A stretch of DNA of 64,000 nucleotides, taken from NCBI GenBank assembly GCA_031459765.1, contig JAVKHY010000012.1:1-64000 (forward strand). The letters run 5' to 3'. Below, one piece after another: positions 7,174 through 16,767 of the stretch. The DNA is from Armatimonadota bacterium (GTDB lineage Bacteria; Sysuimicrobiota; Sysuimicrobiia; Sysuimicrobiales; Kaftiobacteriaceae). Every line of letters starts with the position of its first letter. Within the stretch, counting starts at the first letter, position 1. A model generated the notes under the pieces. It searched no databases. It was not told where the DNA came from and saw only the letters and a program-made list of their open reading frames with translations. A program made the translations under genes and the position numbers.

Positions 7174-8430
7174 ATGACAACGGTGGCCGGACAGGCGGTG
7201 GTGGTCGGCGGGGGCGTGATCGGTGTCGCCGCGGCCCACTACCTGCAGCTCTCCGGGTGGCGGGTCACGGTCGTGGACCGCGACGAGGTGGGACGGGGGT
7301 GTTCCTACGCCAACGCCTGCCTGATCGTTCCCAGTCACGCCGCGCCGCTGCCCGCCCCCGGCGTGCTCCCCCAGGCGGCGCGGTGGCTCGTGCGGCCGGA
7401 CAGTCCGGTCTACGTCCGGCCGCGTCTCGACCCGGAGTTCCTGAGGTGGAGCCGGCGCTTTCTCCGCGCCTGCTCCCCGGCGGCGGCGCGGGCGGGGACC
7501 GAGGCGCTGCAGCGGGCCGCCGCGGCCAGCATGCGGCTCTTCGACGAACTGGCGACGGCCTGGCGGTTGGAGTTCGGCTACCGGCGCCGGGGGACGCTGA
7601 ACGTCTACCTCACCGAGGCCGGCTTCGCCCGCGCGCAGCACGAGCTGGAGCATCTCCGGCGGTCCGGCATCAGCGCCCGGGTGCTCTCCCGCGAGGAGAC
7701 GCTGGCCTTCGAGCCGGCCCTCGGCCCGCGGATCGCCGGCGGCCTGTTCGTCGAGGGCGACGCCCACGGCGACTGTTACGCCTACGTGCGGGCCCTCGCC
7801 GCCAGCCTGCTGGCCCGGGGGGCGCAGATCCTGACCGGTACGGCGGTGTTGCGGGTGCAGGTGCGCGGAGGAAGGGTCGAAGGGATCGCAGCCGAAGGGC
7901 CGGAGCGGAGGATCTCCGCCGATCTGGTCGTCCTCGCCGCCGGCGCCTGGACGCCCCTGCTCCTCGCTCCCCTGGGCGTGCGCCTCCCGCTGCAGCCGGC
8001 CAAAGGATACAGCTGCACCATCTCCGGCTACGACCGCGCGCCCGCCGTGCCGATCTTCATCGACGAGCGGCGCGTGGCCGTCACGCCGCTTGGGGATCGT
8101 CTGCGCATCGGCGGGACCCTCGAGCTGGTCGGGTACCGGCCGGGGATCAACGAGCGGCGCTATCGCGCCGTGGTGCGCGCGGCGCAGGAGGCGCTGGCGG
8201 AGCCGCCGGCGGCGGAGCGGGGCGACGCCTGGATGGGGTACCGGCCGCTCGTCGCGGACGGATTGCCGGTGATCGACCGGGTGCCTGGGGCGGACGGGCT
8301 CATCGTGGCCGCCGGCCACGGGACGCTGGGGTTCACGCTGTCGCCGATCACGGGGCGGCTGGTGGCGGACCTGGCCGAGAGCCGGCCGCCGGCAGTTCCC
8401 CTCGAGCCGTTTCGCCTCAGCCGATTCTGA
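7174..8430 (+). CDS. FAD-dependent D-amino-acid dehydrogenase/glycine oxidase-like protein (DadA family)
   Basis: 418 residues, ATG preceded by GAGAAGGGG. The N-terminal dinucleotide motif VVVGGGVIGVAAAHYL and VVDRDEVG bind FAD. GRGCSYANA(C), the region around residues 255-270 (DLVVLAAGAWTPLLL) and the C-terminal GHGTLGFTLSP segment are typical of DadA-type DAO-fold oxidoreductases. These enzymes oxidatively deaminate D-amino acids (or proline/glycine derivatives) to 2-oxo acids and pass electrons to quinone or O2. No transporter or racemase gene is adjacent, so the natural substrate is open. Confidence 0.88.
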   Translation: MTTVAGQAVVVGGGVIGVAAAHYLQLSGWRVTVVDRDEVGRGCSYANACLIVPSHAAPLPAPGVLPQAARWLVRPDSPVYVRPRLDPEFLRWSRRFLRACSPAAARAGTEALQRAAAASMRLFDELATAWRLEFGYRRRGTLNVYLTEAGFARAQHELEHLRRSGISARVLSREETLAFEPALGPRIAGGLFVEGDAHGDCYAYVRALAASLLARGAQILTGTAVLRVQVRGGRVEGIAAEGPERRISADLVVLAAGAWTPLLLAPLGVRLPLQPAKGYSCTISGYDRAPAVPIFIDERRVAVTPLGDRLRIGGTLELVGYRPGINERRYRAVVRAAQEALAEPPAAERGDAWMGYRPLVADGLPVIDRVPGADGLIVAAGHGTLGFTLSPITGRLVADLAESRPPAVPLEPFRLSRF

Positions 8431-8585
8431 AACCGCGTCGAGGTCCAGAAGATCCGGAAGGTCTCCGCACCGCCGGTCTGCTGCGCATCGAGACGCCGCC
8501 TGCGACCGAGTGGCGCGTGACGCCTGTGTTACACTTCCTTGCTCTGCTTTACGGAGTGACCGTTGCGTTCCCGTGGAGGTGGGCG

Positions 8586-9068
8586 ATGAGGAGATCCCTG
8601 ATGGCCGCAGTGTTCCTGGCCGTGACGGCCGGCACCCTGACTCCCGCCCGCGCCCAGAGCACCGGGTTCACGGCGCGGCTCTCGGGGCAGGAGCAGGTGC
8701 CCGTCGTCAGCACGGCGGCGACGGGGCTGGCCGTGTTTCAGCTCAACGCAGATCAAACGAGGCTGTTCTACCGCCTCGAGGTCCAGAACATCCAGAATGT
8801 CCTCATGGCCCACATCCACATCGCCCCGACAGGCCAGAACGGGCCGGTCGCCGTCTGGCTGTATCCGCCGTCGCCGCCGCCTGTGCTGATTCCCGGTCTT
8901 TCCAGCGGAATTCTGCAGACGGGCACCATCACGGCGGCGAATCTGGTGGGGCCGCTGCAGGGCAGGGACATGGGCGCCCTGATCGGCGCGCTGCGCGCCG
9001 GGAACGCCTATGTCAACGTCCATACGAGCCAGTTCCCCGGCGGGGAGATCCGAGGACAGATCCGGTGA
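8586..9068 (+). CDS. Secreted CHRD-domain protein
   Basis: 160 residues from ATG 8586, following GGAGGTGGGCG. The N-terminus (MRRSLMAAVFLAV...PARAQS) is a Sec signal peptide with an AxA-type cleavage site, so the mature protein is exported. The mature part is a single CHRD domain, recognised by FTARLSGQEQVPVV, AHIHIAPTGQNGPV and the C-terminal AYVNVHTSQFPGGEIRGQI. CHRD domains occur in chordin and in many bacterial secreted proteins of unknown function. A 155-base gap upstream holds no recognised gene. A perfect hairpin follows the stop codon. Confidence 0.9.
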   Translation: MRRSLMAAVFLAVTAGTLTPARAQSTGFTARLSGQEQVPVVSTAATGLAVFQLNADQTRLFYRLEVQNIQNVLMAHIHIAPTGQNGPVAVWLYPPSPPPVLIPGLSSGILQTGTITAANLVGPLQGRDMGALIGALRAGNAYVNVHTSQFPGGEIRGQIR

Positions 9069-9082
9069 GGTGAGCGTCGGGC

Positions 9083-9104
9083 GAACGCCGGGCCGCCGGC
9101 GTTC
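9083..9104. terminator. Putative bidirectional terminator hairpin
   Basis: Perfect 9-bp stem (GAACGCCGG / CCGGCGTTC) with a 4-base loop, between the convergent CHRD gene and the cydC stop codon. There is no U-tract, which is common in high-GC genomes. Confidence 0.5.
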
Positions 9105-9131
9105 CTGCCGGCCGCGTATCCATCCGGCCCG

Positions 9132-10889
9132 CTAGGCCGTGGGCGCCGGAAGCAGCAGGCGGTGCTGCAGGTCCCACATCCGGCGGTAGAGCCCGCTCCG
9201 GGCCAACAGGTCGGCGTGACGCCCGCGCTCGACGATGCGCCCCCGGTCGAGGACGAGGATTTCATCCATCGCCTCCATGCCCACCAGCCGGTGGGTGATG
9301 AGCAGCAGAGCGCGTCCTCTGCCGATGCGGCGCAGCGCCTGCAGGATCTGCTCCTCCGTGGCCGGATCGAGGTGCGCGGTCGGCTCGTCCAAGAGCAGCA
9401 GCGGCGCGTCTCGGAGGAGCGCCCGGGCGAGGGCGAGGCGCCGGCGCTCACCGCCGCTCAGGGCCATCCCGAACTCGCCCACCCGGGTCTCGTAGCCCTG
9501 CGGCAGCGACCGGATGAAGGCATCGATCCCGGCCGCCTCCGCAGCCCGCATCACCTCCTCGTCCGTGGCCTCGGGCTTCGCCAGGAGGAGGTTCTCGCGG
9601 ATCGTGGCGTTGAACAGATGCGTGCGCTGAGGGACCACGGCCAGGAGGCGGCGCACGTCCTCTCCGCTGCAGGACCGCAGCTCGGCGCCGTTCAGCAGGA
9701 TGGAGCCGCGCTCGTAGTCCCAGAAGCGCAGCAGCAGATGGCCCAGGGTGGACTTTCCCGCCCCGCTGGGTCCCACCACGGCCAGACACTGGCCCGTTTC
9801 CAGGGAGAAGGAGACGCCGTCCAGCACCCAGGGACCGGTCGGCGCGTAGCGGAAGCACAGCTCGCGCACCCGGAGGGACACAGGGCCCGGGGATCCCGAC
9901 AGCGCGGCCGCCGCCCCTGCGGGCGGATCGGCGACGGCGGGGGAGACGTCGACGATGCCGACGACCCGCTGCGCCGCTTCCATCGCGGCCGGGAGCGCCC
10001 GCCCGGCCTGGGGAAGCGGAGCCACGGCCTCAAAGCTGGTTAGCGCGGCGAGGACGATCGCGGCCAGAAGGAGGGGAGGTATCCTCCCGGCATCAACCAG
10101 GGCCACGGCCAGCACCAGCACCGCCCACATCCCCAGGTGCGCCAGCAGGCCGGTCCACGCCTCCTGCCAGGCCCCGGTGCGCGCCGCGGCATCCTGCGCC
10201 CCTGCCAGCGCGCGACCGGCGGCGCGGATCCGCTCCAGCCAGCCGACCTCCCGGCCGGCGGCGACGATATCCGGCATCCCCGCCACCGCATCGACCACGG
10301 CGACCCTCAGCGCGGATCGGGCCCGCACCTGCCGGATCCCGGAGGATCGGCTCGCCCCGTAGGTCCACGCCGTCACACCTCCGCCGACCAGGAGCAGGAA
10401 GACGACGAGGATGAGCGCCAGGCGGCCGTCGAGGCGCGCCAGGAAGAGGGCGACGGCCAGCGTGACGACCGCGGCCACGGCGGGCGGGGCAATCACGCGG
10501 AGGAAGAGGTGCTCGAGCTCTTCGATGTCGGCGACCCACCGGTTCAGGACGTCGGCGCCCCGGTGTGCCATCAACCGGGCCGGGGCGAGGGGCTCGACCT
10601 GCTCGTAGAACCAGACCCGCAGACGTCCCAGGATCCGGAAGGTCACCGCGTGGGAGACGTACCGCTCCAGGTACCGGAAGACGCCGCGGGTGATGCCGAA
10701 GGCGCGGACCCCGACGACCGGCAGCTGCAGCGCCGCCACCGGGGGATGGAGCGCGGCCAGGGCGATGAGATAGGCCGAGGCGGCCAGCAGTCCGATCCCG
10801 CTGAGGACCGTGGCCGCGCCCAGGAGCACGACCACGGCCATCTGCGGGGCGAAGGGCCCGAGGAGCCGTAGCAACCGCCGGATCCTCAC
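9132..10889 (-). CDS. cydC: Cytochrome bd assembly ABC exporter, subunit CydC
   Basis: 585 residues from GTG 10889, whose GTGA overlaps the cydD stop. Membrane-ATPase fusion: six transmembrane helices in the first about 300 residues, then an ABC ATPase with Walker A GPSGAGKST, signature LSGGERRRLALARAL and Walker B LLLLDEPTAHLD. CydDC exports cysteine/glutathione (and binds haem) and is needed to mature cytochrome bd. It is the last gene of a cydA-cydB-cydD-cydC operon, which makes the assignment firm against generic lipid exporters. A longer frame reaches 10922 but would run far into cydD. Confidence 0.93.
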   Translation of the reverse strand: MRIRRLLRLLGPFAPQMAVVVLLGAATVLSGIGLLAASAYLIALAALHPPVAALQLPVVGVRAFGITRGVFRYLERYVSHAVTFRILGRLRVWFYEQVEPLAPARLMAHRGADVLNRWVADIEELEHLFLRVIAPPAVAAVVTLAVALFLARLDGRLALILVVFLLLVGGGVTAWTYGASRSSGIRQVRARSALRVAVVDAVAGMPDIVAAGREVGWLERIRAAGRALAGAQDAAARTGAWQEAWTGLLAHLGMWAVLVLAVALVDAGRIPPLLLAAIVLAALTSFEAVAPLPQAGRALPAAMEAAQRVVGIVDVSPAVADPPAGAAAALSGSPGPVSLRVRELCFRYAPTGPWVLDGVSFSLETGQCLAVVGPSGAGKSTLGHLLLRFWDYERGSILLNGAELRSCSGEDVRRLLAVVPQRTHLFNATIRENLLLAKPEATDEEVMRAAEAAGIDAFIRSLPQGYETRVGEFGMALSGGERRRLALARALLRDAPLLLLDEPTAHLDPATEEQILQALRRIGRGRALLLITHRLVGMEAMDEILVLDRGRIVERGRHADLLARSGLYRRMWDLQHRLLLPAPTA

Positions 10890-12610
10890 GGGTCGCCTCC
10901 CGCGGCGACGGCATCCCGCCACCCGATCTCGACCAGCCGGCGGTAGAGACCCTCCCGCCCCATCAGCTCCCGGTGGGTGCCGGCCTCGACCACGCGGCCC
11001 CGGTCCAACACGATGATCCGGTCGGCGTGCTGCAGGGTGTGCAGGCGGTGGGCGATGAGCACCGTGGTGCGACCCTGCATCAGACGGGCCACGGAGTCCT
11101 GCAGGGCGGCTTCCAGGTCGGGGTCCAGAGAAGACGTGGGCTCGTCGAGGATGACGAGCGGCGCGTCCTTCAGAAACGCCCGCGCCAGGGCGACGCGCTG
11201 GGCTTCCCCGCCGCTGAGCCGCATCCCGTGTTCGCCGATGACCGTCTCGTAGCCCTGCGGCAGTGCGGCGACCACGGCATCGAGGTGGGCGGCGCGCGCC
11301 GCCCGCTCCACCTCTTCCCGGGAAGCGTCCGGACGGGCCAGACGGATGTTGGCCAGCAGCGTGTCGTGGAACAGGGAAGGGCTCTGCGGCACCCAGGCGA
11401 TCCGGGTCCGCCAGGCCGCGGCCGGCCAGGCATTCAGGGGGCGCTCTCCGACCAGGATCCGTCCCTCGGTAGGCTCGAGGAAGCGCAACAGCAGGTGGGC
11501 GATGGTGCTCTTGCCGGCCCCGCTCCTCCCCACCAGGGCGACCGTCCGCCCCTGCGGGATCACAAAGGAGACGTCGGCCAGGGCCCGCCGTCCGTCGCTA
11601 TAGACGACGCCGACACCGTCAAACCGCAGGTCGTCAACCCCGGGGTCGTCGGCCCGTCTCTCGTCCGCGGCAGGGCGCGCACCGGCAGGAGGAAACGGCG
11701 CCGGGGTGTTCAGGATCTCCAGGATTCTCCCCGCGGCGGCGACGGCCGCGGCGCCGGCGTGAAACCGCCCGCCGAGCAGCCGCAGCGGCAGGTAGAACTC
11801 CGGCGCCAGGATCAGGATGAAGAGCGCCGTCTCGAACGTCATCCGGCCGTACAGCAGCTTCAGCCCCACCGTCACGGCCACGATCGCGGTGCTGATCATG
11901 GCGATGATCTCCAGCACCAGCGCGGAGAGGAAGGCGACGCGCAGGACCTCCAGGGTCACGGCGCGGAAGCGCTCGCTCATCTCGGCGATGGTGCGGGCCT
12001 GCCGGCGGCTCCGGCCGAAGATCTTCAACGTGGTCAGCCCCGAGAGGACATCGAGGAAGTGGGCGCCGAGCAGGCCGAGCAGCTCCCACCGTCGCCGGGT
12101 CAGGGCCTGGGCGGCGCGGCCGATGAGGAGGGCCAGGATGGGAATGCAGGGGGCGGTCAGCAGCAGGAGCAGCGCGGAGAGCGGATCGGCCGGGGCGATG
12201 AAGGCCAGGAGGGTCGCCGGGATCAGCGCGGCGAGGGCAACCTGGGGGAGGTAGTGGCGGAAGTAGGCGTCCAGGGCCTCGATGCCCTCGACCGCCGCCG
12301 CGGCCAGTTCGCCCGTCCGCTCACCGCGCGTGTAGGCCGGGCCGAGGGCGAACAGGTGGGCACAGAGCCGCTCGCAGAGGTCGGTTTTCACCCGCAGGGC
12401 GACGCCGGCGGCGGCGACCTCTCCCGCCCAGACCAGGGTCGCCCGGGCCACGATGACCGCCAGCAGGGCGGCCAGCGCGGGAATCAGGGTGGGGAGGCGG
12501 CGGCCGTCGAGGAACACACCGGCGATGACGCCGCTGAGGAGGGATGCCTGCAGGACGACGAGCACGGCCGTTCCGACGCCCGGGGCGATGGCCAGCGCGA
12601 GATCCCGCAT
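10886..12610 (-). CDS. cydD: Cytochrome bd assembly ABC exporter, subunit CydD
   Basis: 574 residues from ATG 12610; an in-frame GTG at 12643, just after the cydB stop, is an alternative start. N-terminal transmembrane domain (about residues 1-300), then an ABC ATPase: Walker A GRSGAGKST, signature LSGGEAQRVALARAF, Walker B LVILDEPTSSLD. It forms the heterodimeric CydDC thiol exporter with the next gene. Position between cydB and cydC and the GTGA overlap with cydC support the identity. The open frame continues far upstream through cydB, but that part is not CydD-like. Confidence 0.93.
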   Translation of the reverse strand: MRDLALAIAPGVGTAVLVVLQASLLSGVIAGVFLDGRRLPTLIPALAALLAVIVARATLVWAGEVAAAGVALRVKTDLCERLCAHLFALGPAYTRGERTGELAAAAVEGIEALDAYFRHYLPQVALAALIPATLLAFIAPADPLSALLLLLTAPCIPILALLIGRAAQALTRRRWELLGLLGAHFLDVLSGLTTLKIFGRSRRQARTIAEMSERFRAVTLEVLRVAFLSALVLEIIAMISTAIVAVTVGLKLLYGRMTFETALFILILAPEFYLPLRLLGGRFHAGAAAVAAAGRILEILNTPAPFPPAGARPAADERRADDPGVDDLRFDGVGVVYSDGRRALADVSFVIPQGRTVALVGRSGAGKSTIAHLLLRFLEPTEGRILVGERPLNAWPAAAWRTRIAWVPQSPSLFHDTLLANIRLARPDASREEVERAARAAHLDAVVAALPQGYETVIGEHGMRLSGGEAQRVALARAFLKDAPLVILDEPTSSLDPDLEAALQDSVARLMQGRTTVLIAHRLHTLQHADRIIVLDRGRVVEAGTHRELMGREGLYRRLVEIGWRDAVAAGGDP

Positions 12611-12648
12611 CCGCGCCTGTCGCCACAGCGCCGGGGCGGCCACGGAGG

Positions 12649-13665
12649 TCAGTAGGTCAGGGTCTCTGCTTTGGCCTCGACGCGCCTGCGGAAGACCCAG
12701 TAGGTCCAGCCCTGGTACAGGAGGACGATGGGGGTGAAGATCAGGGCCACGATCGTCATCACCTTCAGCGTGTAGGCGGACGAGGCGGCGCTGTAGATGG
12801 TCAGGCTCCACGCCGGGTTCAGGCTGGAGACCATCACGCGCGGATAGAGAATCATGAAGAAGGTGGTCGAGGTCAGGAGGATGGCCAGCGCCGTCGTGAC
12901 GAAGGCCCAGCCGTCGCGCCGCCGGCTGACCAGCGCTCCGGTGAACAGGAGGGCGGCCGCGGCGCCGACCGGGACGGGCCCGGGGCTGACGCCGAGCCTG
13001 GCCAGGATGTCGGTGGCGCCATAGGTGGCGACCGTGAACGCCAGGGCGATGAACACGGTGGGAGCCCACAGCCGCCGGGCCGTAGCCCGGGCCCGGTCCT
13101 GCAGCTCGCCGGTCGTCCGCAGGCTGAGGAAGATCGCCCCGTACAGGGTGAAGACGGCCAGCAGCGCCAGCCCTCCCAGAAGCGCATAGGGGTTGAGGAG
13201 GGTGAGGACCCCGCCCACGTAGGTCATCCGGTCATCGATGGGCACCCCCCGTACCATGTTGGCGAAGGCCACGCCGAACACCAGCGCCGGCAGGAGGCTT
13301 CCGGCGAACAGGCACCAGTCCCACACCGCGCGCCAGCGGGGATCGCGGCGCTTGCTGCGGAACTCGAAGGCCACGCCGCGCACGATCAGCGCCAGCAGCA
13401 CGACGAAGAGGGGCAGGTAGAAGCCGCTGAACAGCGTCGCATACCAGTGGGGGAAGGCGGCGAAGGTGGCGCCGCCCGCGGTGATCAACCACACCTCGTT
13501 GCCGTCCCAGAACGGGCCAATGGTGTTGATGATCGCCCGGCGCTGGAGGTCGGTGCGGCCGAGGAACGGCAGCAGCATCCCCACCCCGTAATCGAAGCCC
13601 TCGAGCAGGAAGAACCCCGTGTAGAGGACTCCGATCAGGACGAACCACAGCGTGTTCAGGTCCAT
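12649..13665 (-). CDS. cydB: Cytochrome bd ubiquinol oxidase subunit II
   Basis: 338 residues, ATG start. Integral membrane subunit of the bd-type terminal oxidase, partner of CydA. The family N-terminus is clear (LWFVLIGVLYTGFFLLEGFDYGVG, then GPFWDGNEVWLI), with about eight or nine predicted helices and the usual length of 330-380. The complex oxidises quinol and reduces O2 to water with high affinity, allowing microaerobic growth. It lies 18 bases after cydA and is followed by cydD. Confidence 0.96.
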   Translation of the reverse strand: MDLNTLWFVLIGVLYTGFFLLEGFDYGVGMLLPFLGRTDLQRRAIINTIGPFWDGNEVWLITAGGATFAAFPHWYATLFSGFYLPLFVVLLALIVRGVAFEFRSKRRDPRWRAVWDWCLFAGSLLPALVFGVAFANMVRGVPIDDRMTYVGGVLTLLNPYALLGGLALLAVFTLYGAIFLSLRTTGELQDRARATARRLWAPTVFIALAFTVATYGATDILARLGVSPGPVPVGAAAALLFTGALVSRRRDGWAFVTTALAILLTSTTFFMILYPRVMVSSLNPAWSLTIYSAASSAYTLKVMTIVALIFTPIVLLYQGWTYWVFRRRVEAKAETLTY

Positions 13666-13683
13666 CGCCTTCTCTCCCGCGCC

Positions 13684-15060
13684 TCACAGTTGCGCCGACG
13701 CCGTCGCCGGCCACTCCTCGATCGTCGCCGCGACGGTGCCCTGCCGGGCGAACCGGATCAGCAGGTAGGCGGTCACGACGGTCAGCAGGGTGTAGAGGGC
13801 CGTGAAGCCCACCAGCGAGAGCAGGACCGAGGCGGCGGAGACGTTGGGGGACAGGCCGGCCTCGGTCTTCAGCAGCCCCTGGACGATCCAGGGCTGCCGC
13901 CCGACTTCGGCGACGATCCACCCCGCCGTGTTCGCCAGGTAGGGCAGGACGATCGCCCAGGCGAAAACCGCCCCGGCGCGCCGGCTGAAGGTGAGTTGCT
14001 CCGCCATGACCTGGAAAATGGCATACACCGCCAGGGCCAGCAGCACGAACCCGGCGCCGACCATGGCCCGGAAGCTCCAGTACATGAGGACGGGGGGCGG
14101 GATGTAGTTTCCGGGACCGTACCGGGCCCGGGACTCGGCCTGCAGGTCGTTCATGCCCTTGACTTCGCCCGTGAGCTGGTTGTAGGCTAGTAGGCTCAAC
14201 AGGCGGGGAATGCGGATGGCGAACACCTCGCGCCGCTGGCGCAGATCGCCGATGGTGAGGAGGGAGAAGGAGGCGGGGTTCTCGGATTCGAACAGCCCTT
14301 CCACCGCGGCAATCTTCATCGGCTGGACGACGGCTTTGTACCGCGCCTGCCGGTGCCCGTAGAAGATGGTCAGGCCGATGGCCATCAGCGCGACGATGCC
14401 GGCGATCTGGAAGGAACGGCGGAACAGCTCCACATGGAACTGCCGCGCCAGGTGATAGGCGCTGATCCCCAGGACGAAGAAGGCGGCGGTGGTGAAGGCG
14501 GCGGCTACGGTGTGGGGAAACTGCACCCAGAGGTGGGGGTTGAGGATCAAGGCGAAGAAATCGGTCATCTCGGCGCGCCCCCCGCGCACGATGAACCCCA
14601 CCGGTTCCTGCATGAAGGAGTTGGCGGCGAGGATCCAGGTGGCCGAGATCGTCGTGGCCAGCGCCACCAGCCAGATCATCAGGAGGTGCAGCCGCCTGGA
14701 CAGCGTCTCCCAGCCGAACAGCCACACCCCCAGGAAGGTGGACTCCAGGTAGAAGGCCAGCAGGGCTTCCACGGCCAGCGGCGCCCCGAAGACGTCGCCG
14801 ACGAACCGTGAGTATTCGGACCAGTTCATTCCGAACTGGAACTCCTGCACAATGCCCGTAACCACACCCATGGCGAAGTTGATGAGGAGGAGCTTCCCCC
14901 AGAACTTCGTCATCTCTTTGTACACCTGCTGGCCGGTGCGGACGTAGATCGTTTCCATCAGCGCGACGAGGAAGGAGAGGCCGATGGTGAGGGGGACGAA
15001 GAAGAAGTGGAAGATCGTGGTCAGGGCGAACTGCCAGCGGGCGAGGATCAGAGCGTCCAT
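13684..15060 (-). CDS. cydA: Cytochrome bd ubiquinol oxidase subunit I
   Basis: 458 residues from ATG 15060, preceded by a strong GGAGGGGGAG site. Haem-bearing subunit: H18 (TTIFHFFFVPLTIG) matches the b595/d ligand of CydA, WVQFPHTVAA carries the b558 His, and GRQPWIVQG is the conserved GRQPW motif. The protein is shorter than E. coli CydA (522), which fits the short Q-loop (actinobacterial/firmicute-type) form. First gene of cydABDC; the 134 bases upstream presumably hold the promoter, though I see no clear -35/-10 pair. Confidence 0.96.
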   Translation of the reverse strand: MDALILARWQFALTTIFHFFFVPLTIGLSFLVALMETIYVRTGQQVYKEMTKFWGKLLLINFAMGVVTGIVQEFQFGMNWSEYSRFVGDVFGAPLAVEALLAFYLESTFLGVWLFGWETLSRRLHLLMIWLVALATTISATWILAANSFMQEPVGFIVRGGRAEMTDFFALILNPHLWVQFPHTVAAAFTTAAFFVLGISAYHLARQFHVELFRRSFQIAGIVALMAIGLTIFYGHRQARYKAVVQPMKIAAVEGLFESENPASFSLLTIGDLRQRREVFAIRIPRLLSLLAYNQLTGEVKGMNDLQAESRARYGPGNYIPPPVLMYWSFRAMVGAGFVLLALAVYAIFQVMAEQLTFSRRAGAVFAWAIVLPYLANTAGWIVAEVGRQPWIVQGLLKTEAGLSPNVSAASVLLSLVGFTALYTLLTVVTAYLLIRFARQGTVAATIEEWPATASAQL

Positions 15061-15194
15061 CCCACTCCCCCTCCGTGTGCAACCGGTGAGGAGGGTGCTG
15101 CCGTGTACAGTGTTGGCCGGATCGGCGGGGCCCTCCTGCCGGGCAGTCCGTCGGATGACGGCAGACGGTCGGGACGAGATGTCCTCTCGCCGCG

Positions 15195-16748
15195 TCAGCC
15201 GACGGTGATGGGAACGCCGATCTCCGGCAGGAAGACCTCCATGTCCCCCAGCAGCGTCTCGGCGAAGCGCCGGGGGACCTCGGTGTGGACGGGGATGACG
15301 CGGGCCGGCGCGATCTCGTAGATCAGCTCCCGCAGCTCCCGGCCGCTGATGTGGCCGGAGGCGTGGAAGGGGGAGGCGCCCTCGGCCAGGCCGACGGGCG
15401 TCAGGTGGAAGCGGTCGATCCAGTTCCGCAGCCGCTGCAGTTCGAACTGCTGCTCCTCGTCGTGGGGCTCGCTCGCAGAGTAGATCCACCGCCCGCCCCG
15501 GGGGTCGATGTCCACCAGTTCGGCCACGTCGAAGAAGGAGAAGCAGCAGATGAACTCCCCGGGCGCGGCGCCGACGACGGCGGCGTCCACCTGCTCCGGA
15601 TACCACTCCCGCACCCGCTCCACCCACGGCGCGGGCTTGAGCAGCGCCCGACGGTAGACGACGAGGTGCCGGTCGCTCTTCGGCGTCGGGATGGAGGGAT
15701 CGACGGCGTGCATCGCCGTCAGCAGGTAGGCGTCCCGGTCGGTGACGGCCAGGCGCCGGCCGGTGCGGCGGGCGATCTCCAGGAAGGTCAGCAGCCGCTC
15801 GACGTTGCGCGGCCCGAAGTCGGCGACGACGAATTGTCCCGCCGCTTCGCGCACCGCGGCCAGACACGCCTCGCGCACCTGGTCCTCGCTGGCGCCCGGC
15901 TCTTGGCCGAAGTTGGTCCCTTCGCTCACCAGAGCCGCGGGCCGGAGCGCGGCCGCTTCCGTGACGAAGCGGTCGGTGAGTTCCCGCCGGCCTCCGTGCC
16001 GGCGCAGGTCGCCGGTGTAGACCACCCAGCCCGCCGAGGTCTCCACGGCGATGGCGGCCGCGCCATAGATGGAATGGTCCACGGGCAGGAAGCGCACGGC
16101 GCACCCGCCGATGCGGTCCACGGTGCGGAGGGTCTGCGGGGGAAAGTAGCGGCCCCGGGGCGCGGCCGGGGAGAGGTTCCAGAAGTCTTCGGGATCGGGG
16201 CGCACCCCGTCGGCGATCAGGTAGGTGCGCCGCTGATAGGGGAAGGCCCTGGGGTCGCCGGCGCCGATGGCGCCCTCGTCGCCGGCCACCCTGGGGACGG
16301 TGTAACACAGCTCCCCTTCGAACTGGTGCGCCCCGCAGTCCTGGATCGCCTTGGCCAGGTACGCCGTCATACCCGTGCTGACCACGGGAATCGCCGTATC
16401 GAGGAAGGAGATGTATCCGCAGTGGTCCAGATGGGCGTGGGAGAGGAGCACGGCGTCGGCGCGGCATTCGCGGTAGTACGGGGACCGCTGCGCGCGCTCC
16501 CAGGCCCGCCCGCCGGCGTCTTCCAGGTCGGAGCGGTAAATCCCGCGCAGGGGCGGCAGCAGGCCCATGTGGATGAGGTCCAGCAGCCCCGTGCGCGACC
16601 GCGGGGCCAGAAACTCCTCGTAGTACAGGGCGCGGGTGTGGAAGGGGGTGCCGAAATCCAGGAAGAGGGCCGTGCCGCCGTCCTCCAGGAGAATTTTGTT
16701 CCCGCCGATGGTGGCGGCGCCGTCGTAGACCGTGATCGAGACCGGCAT
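15195..16748 (-). CDS. Metallo-beta-lactamase/beta-CASP nuclease, RNase J-like
   Basis: 517 residues, ATG start. MBL motif 2 is SHAHLDHCG (H104, H106, D108, H109), followed by the later His (VDHSIYG) and TGDLRRHG (Asp). The beta-CASP signatures are VSEGTN (motif A), FHASGHISG (motif B) and IPVHTE (motif C), matching RNase J/CPSF-type enzymes that process nucleic-acid ends. It is not a canonical RNase J: the N-terminal region before the metal motif is long and the C-terminal dimerisation domain is absent. It is followed in transcription order by nothing on this strand until cydA, and preceded 19 bases upstream by a Cas4-like protein, so the two likely act together on DNA or RNA. Confidence 0.85.
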   Translation of the reverse strand: MPVSITVYDGAATIGGNKILLEDGGTALFLDFGTPFHTRALYYEEFLAPRSRTGLLDLIHMGLLPPLRGIYRSDLEDAGGRAWERAQRSPYYRECRADAVLLSHAHLDHCGYISFLDTAIPVVSTGMTAYLAKAIQDCGAHQFEGELCYTVPRVAGDEGAIGAGDPRAFPYQRRTYLIADGVRPDPEDFWNLSPAAPRGRYFPPQTLRTVDRIGGCAVRFLPVDHSIYGAAAIAVETSAGWVVYTGDLRRHGGRRELTDRFVTEAAALRPAALVSEGTNFGQEPGASEDQVREACLAAVREAAGQFVVADFGPRNVERLLTFLEIARRTGRRLAVTDRDAYLLTAMHAVDPSIPTPKSDRHLVVYRRALLKPAPWVERVREWYPEQVDAAVVGAAPGEFICCFSFFDVAELVDIDPRGGRWIYSASEPHDEEQQFELQRLRNWIDRFHLTPVGLAEGASPFHASGHISGRELRELIYEIAPARVIPVHTEVPRRFAETLLGDMEVFLPEIGVPITVG

Positions 16749-16767
16749 CCCTCGCCTCCCTCCAGCC

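Noticed and set aside
8431-8585. A promoter with TTACACT before the CHRD gene
   Set aside because: No acceptable -35 at the right distance; evidence too weak to list.
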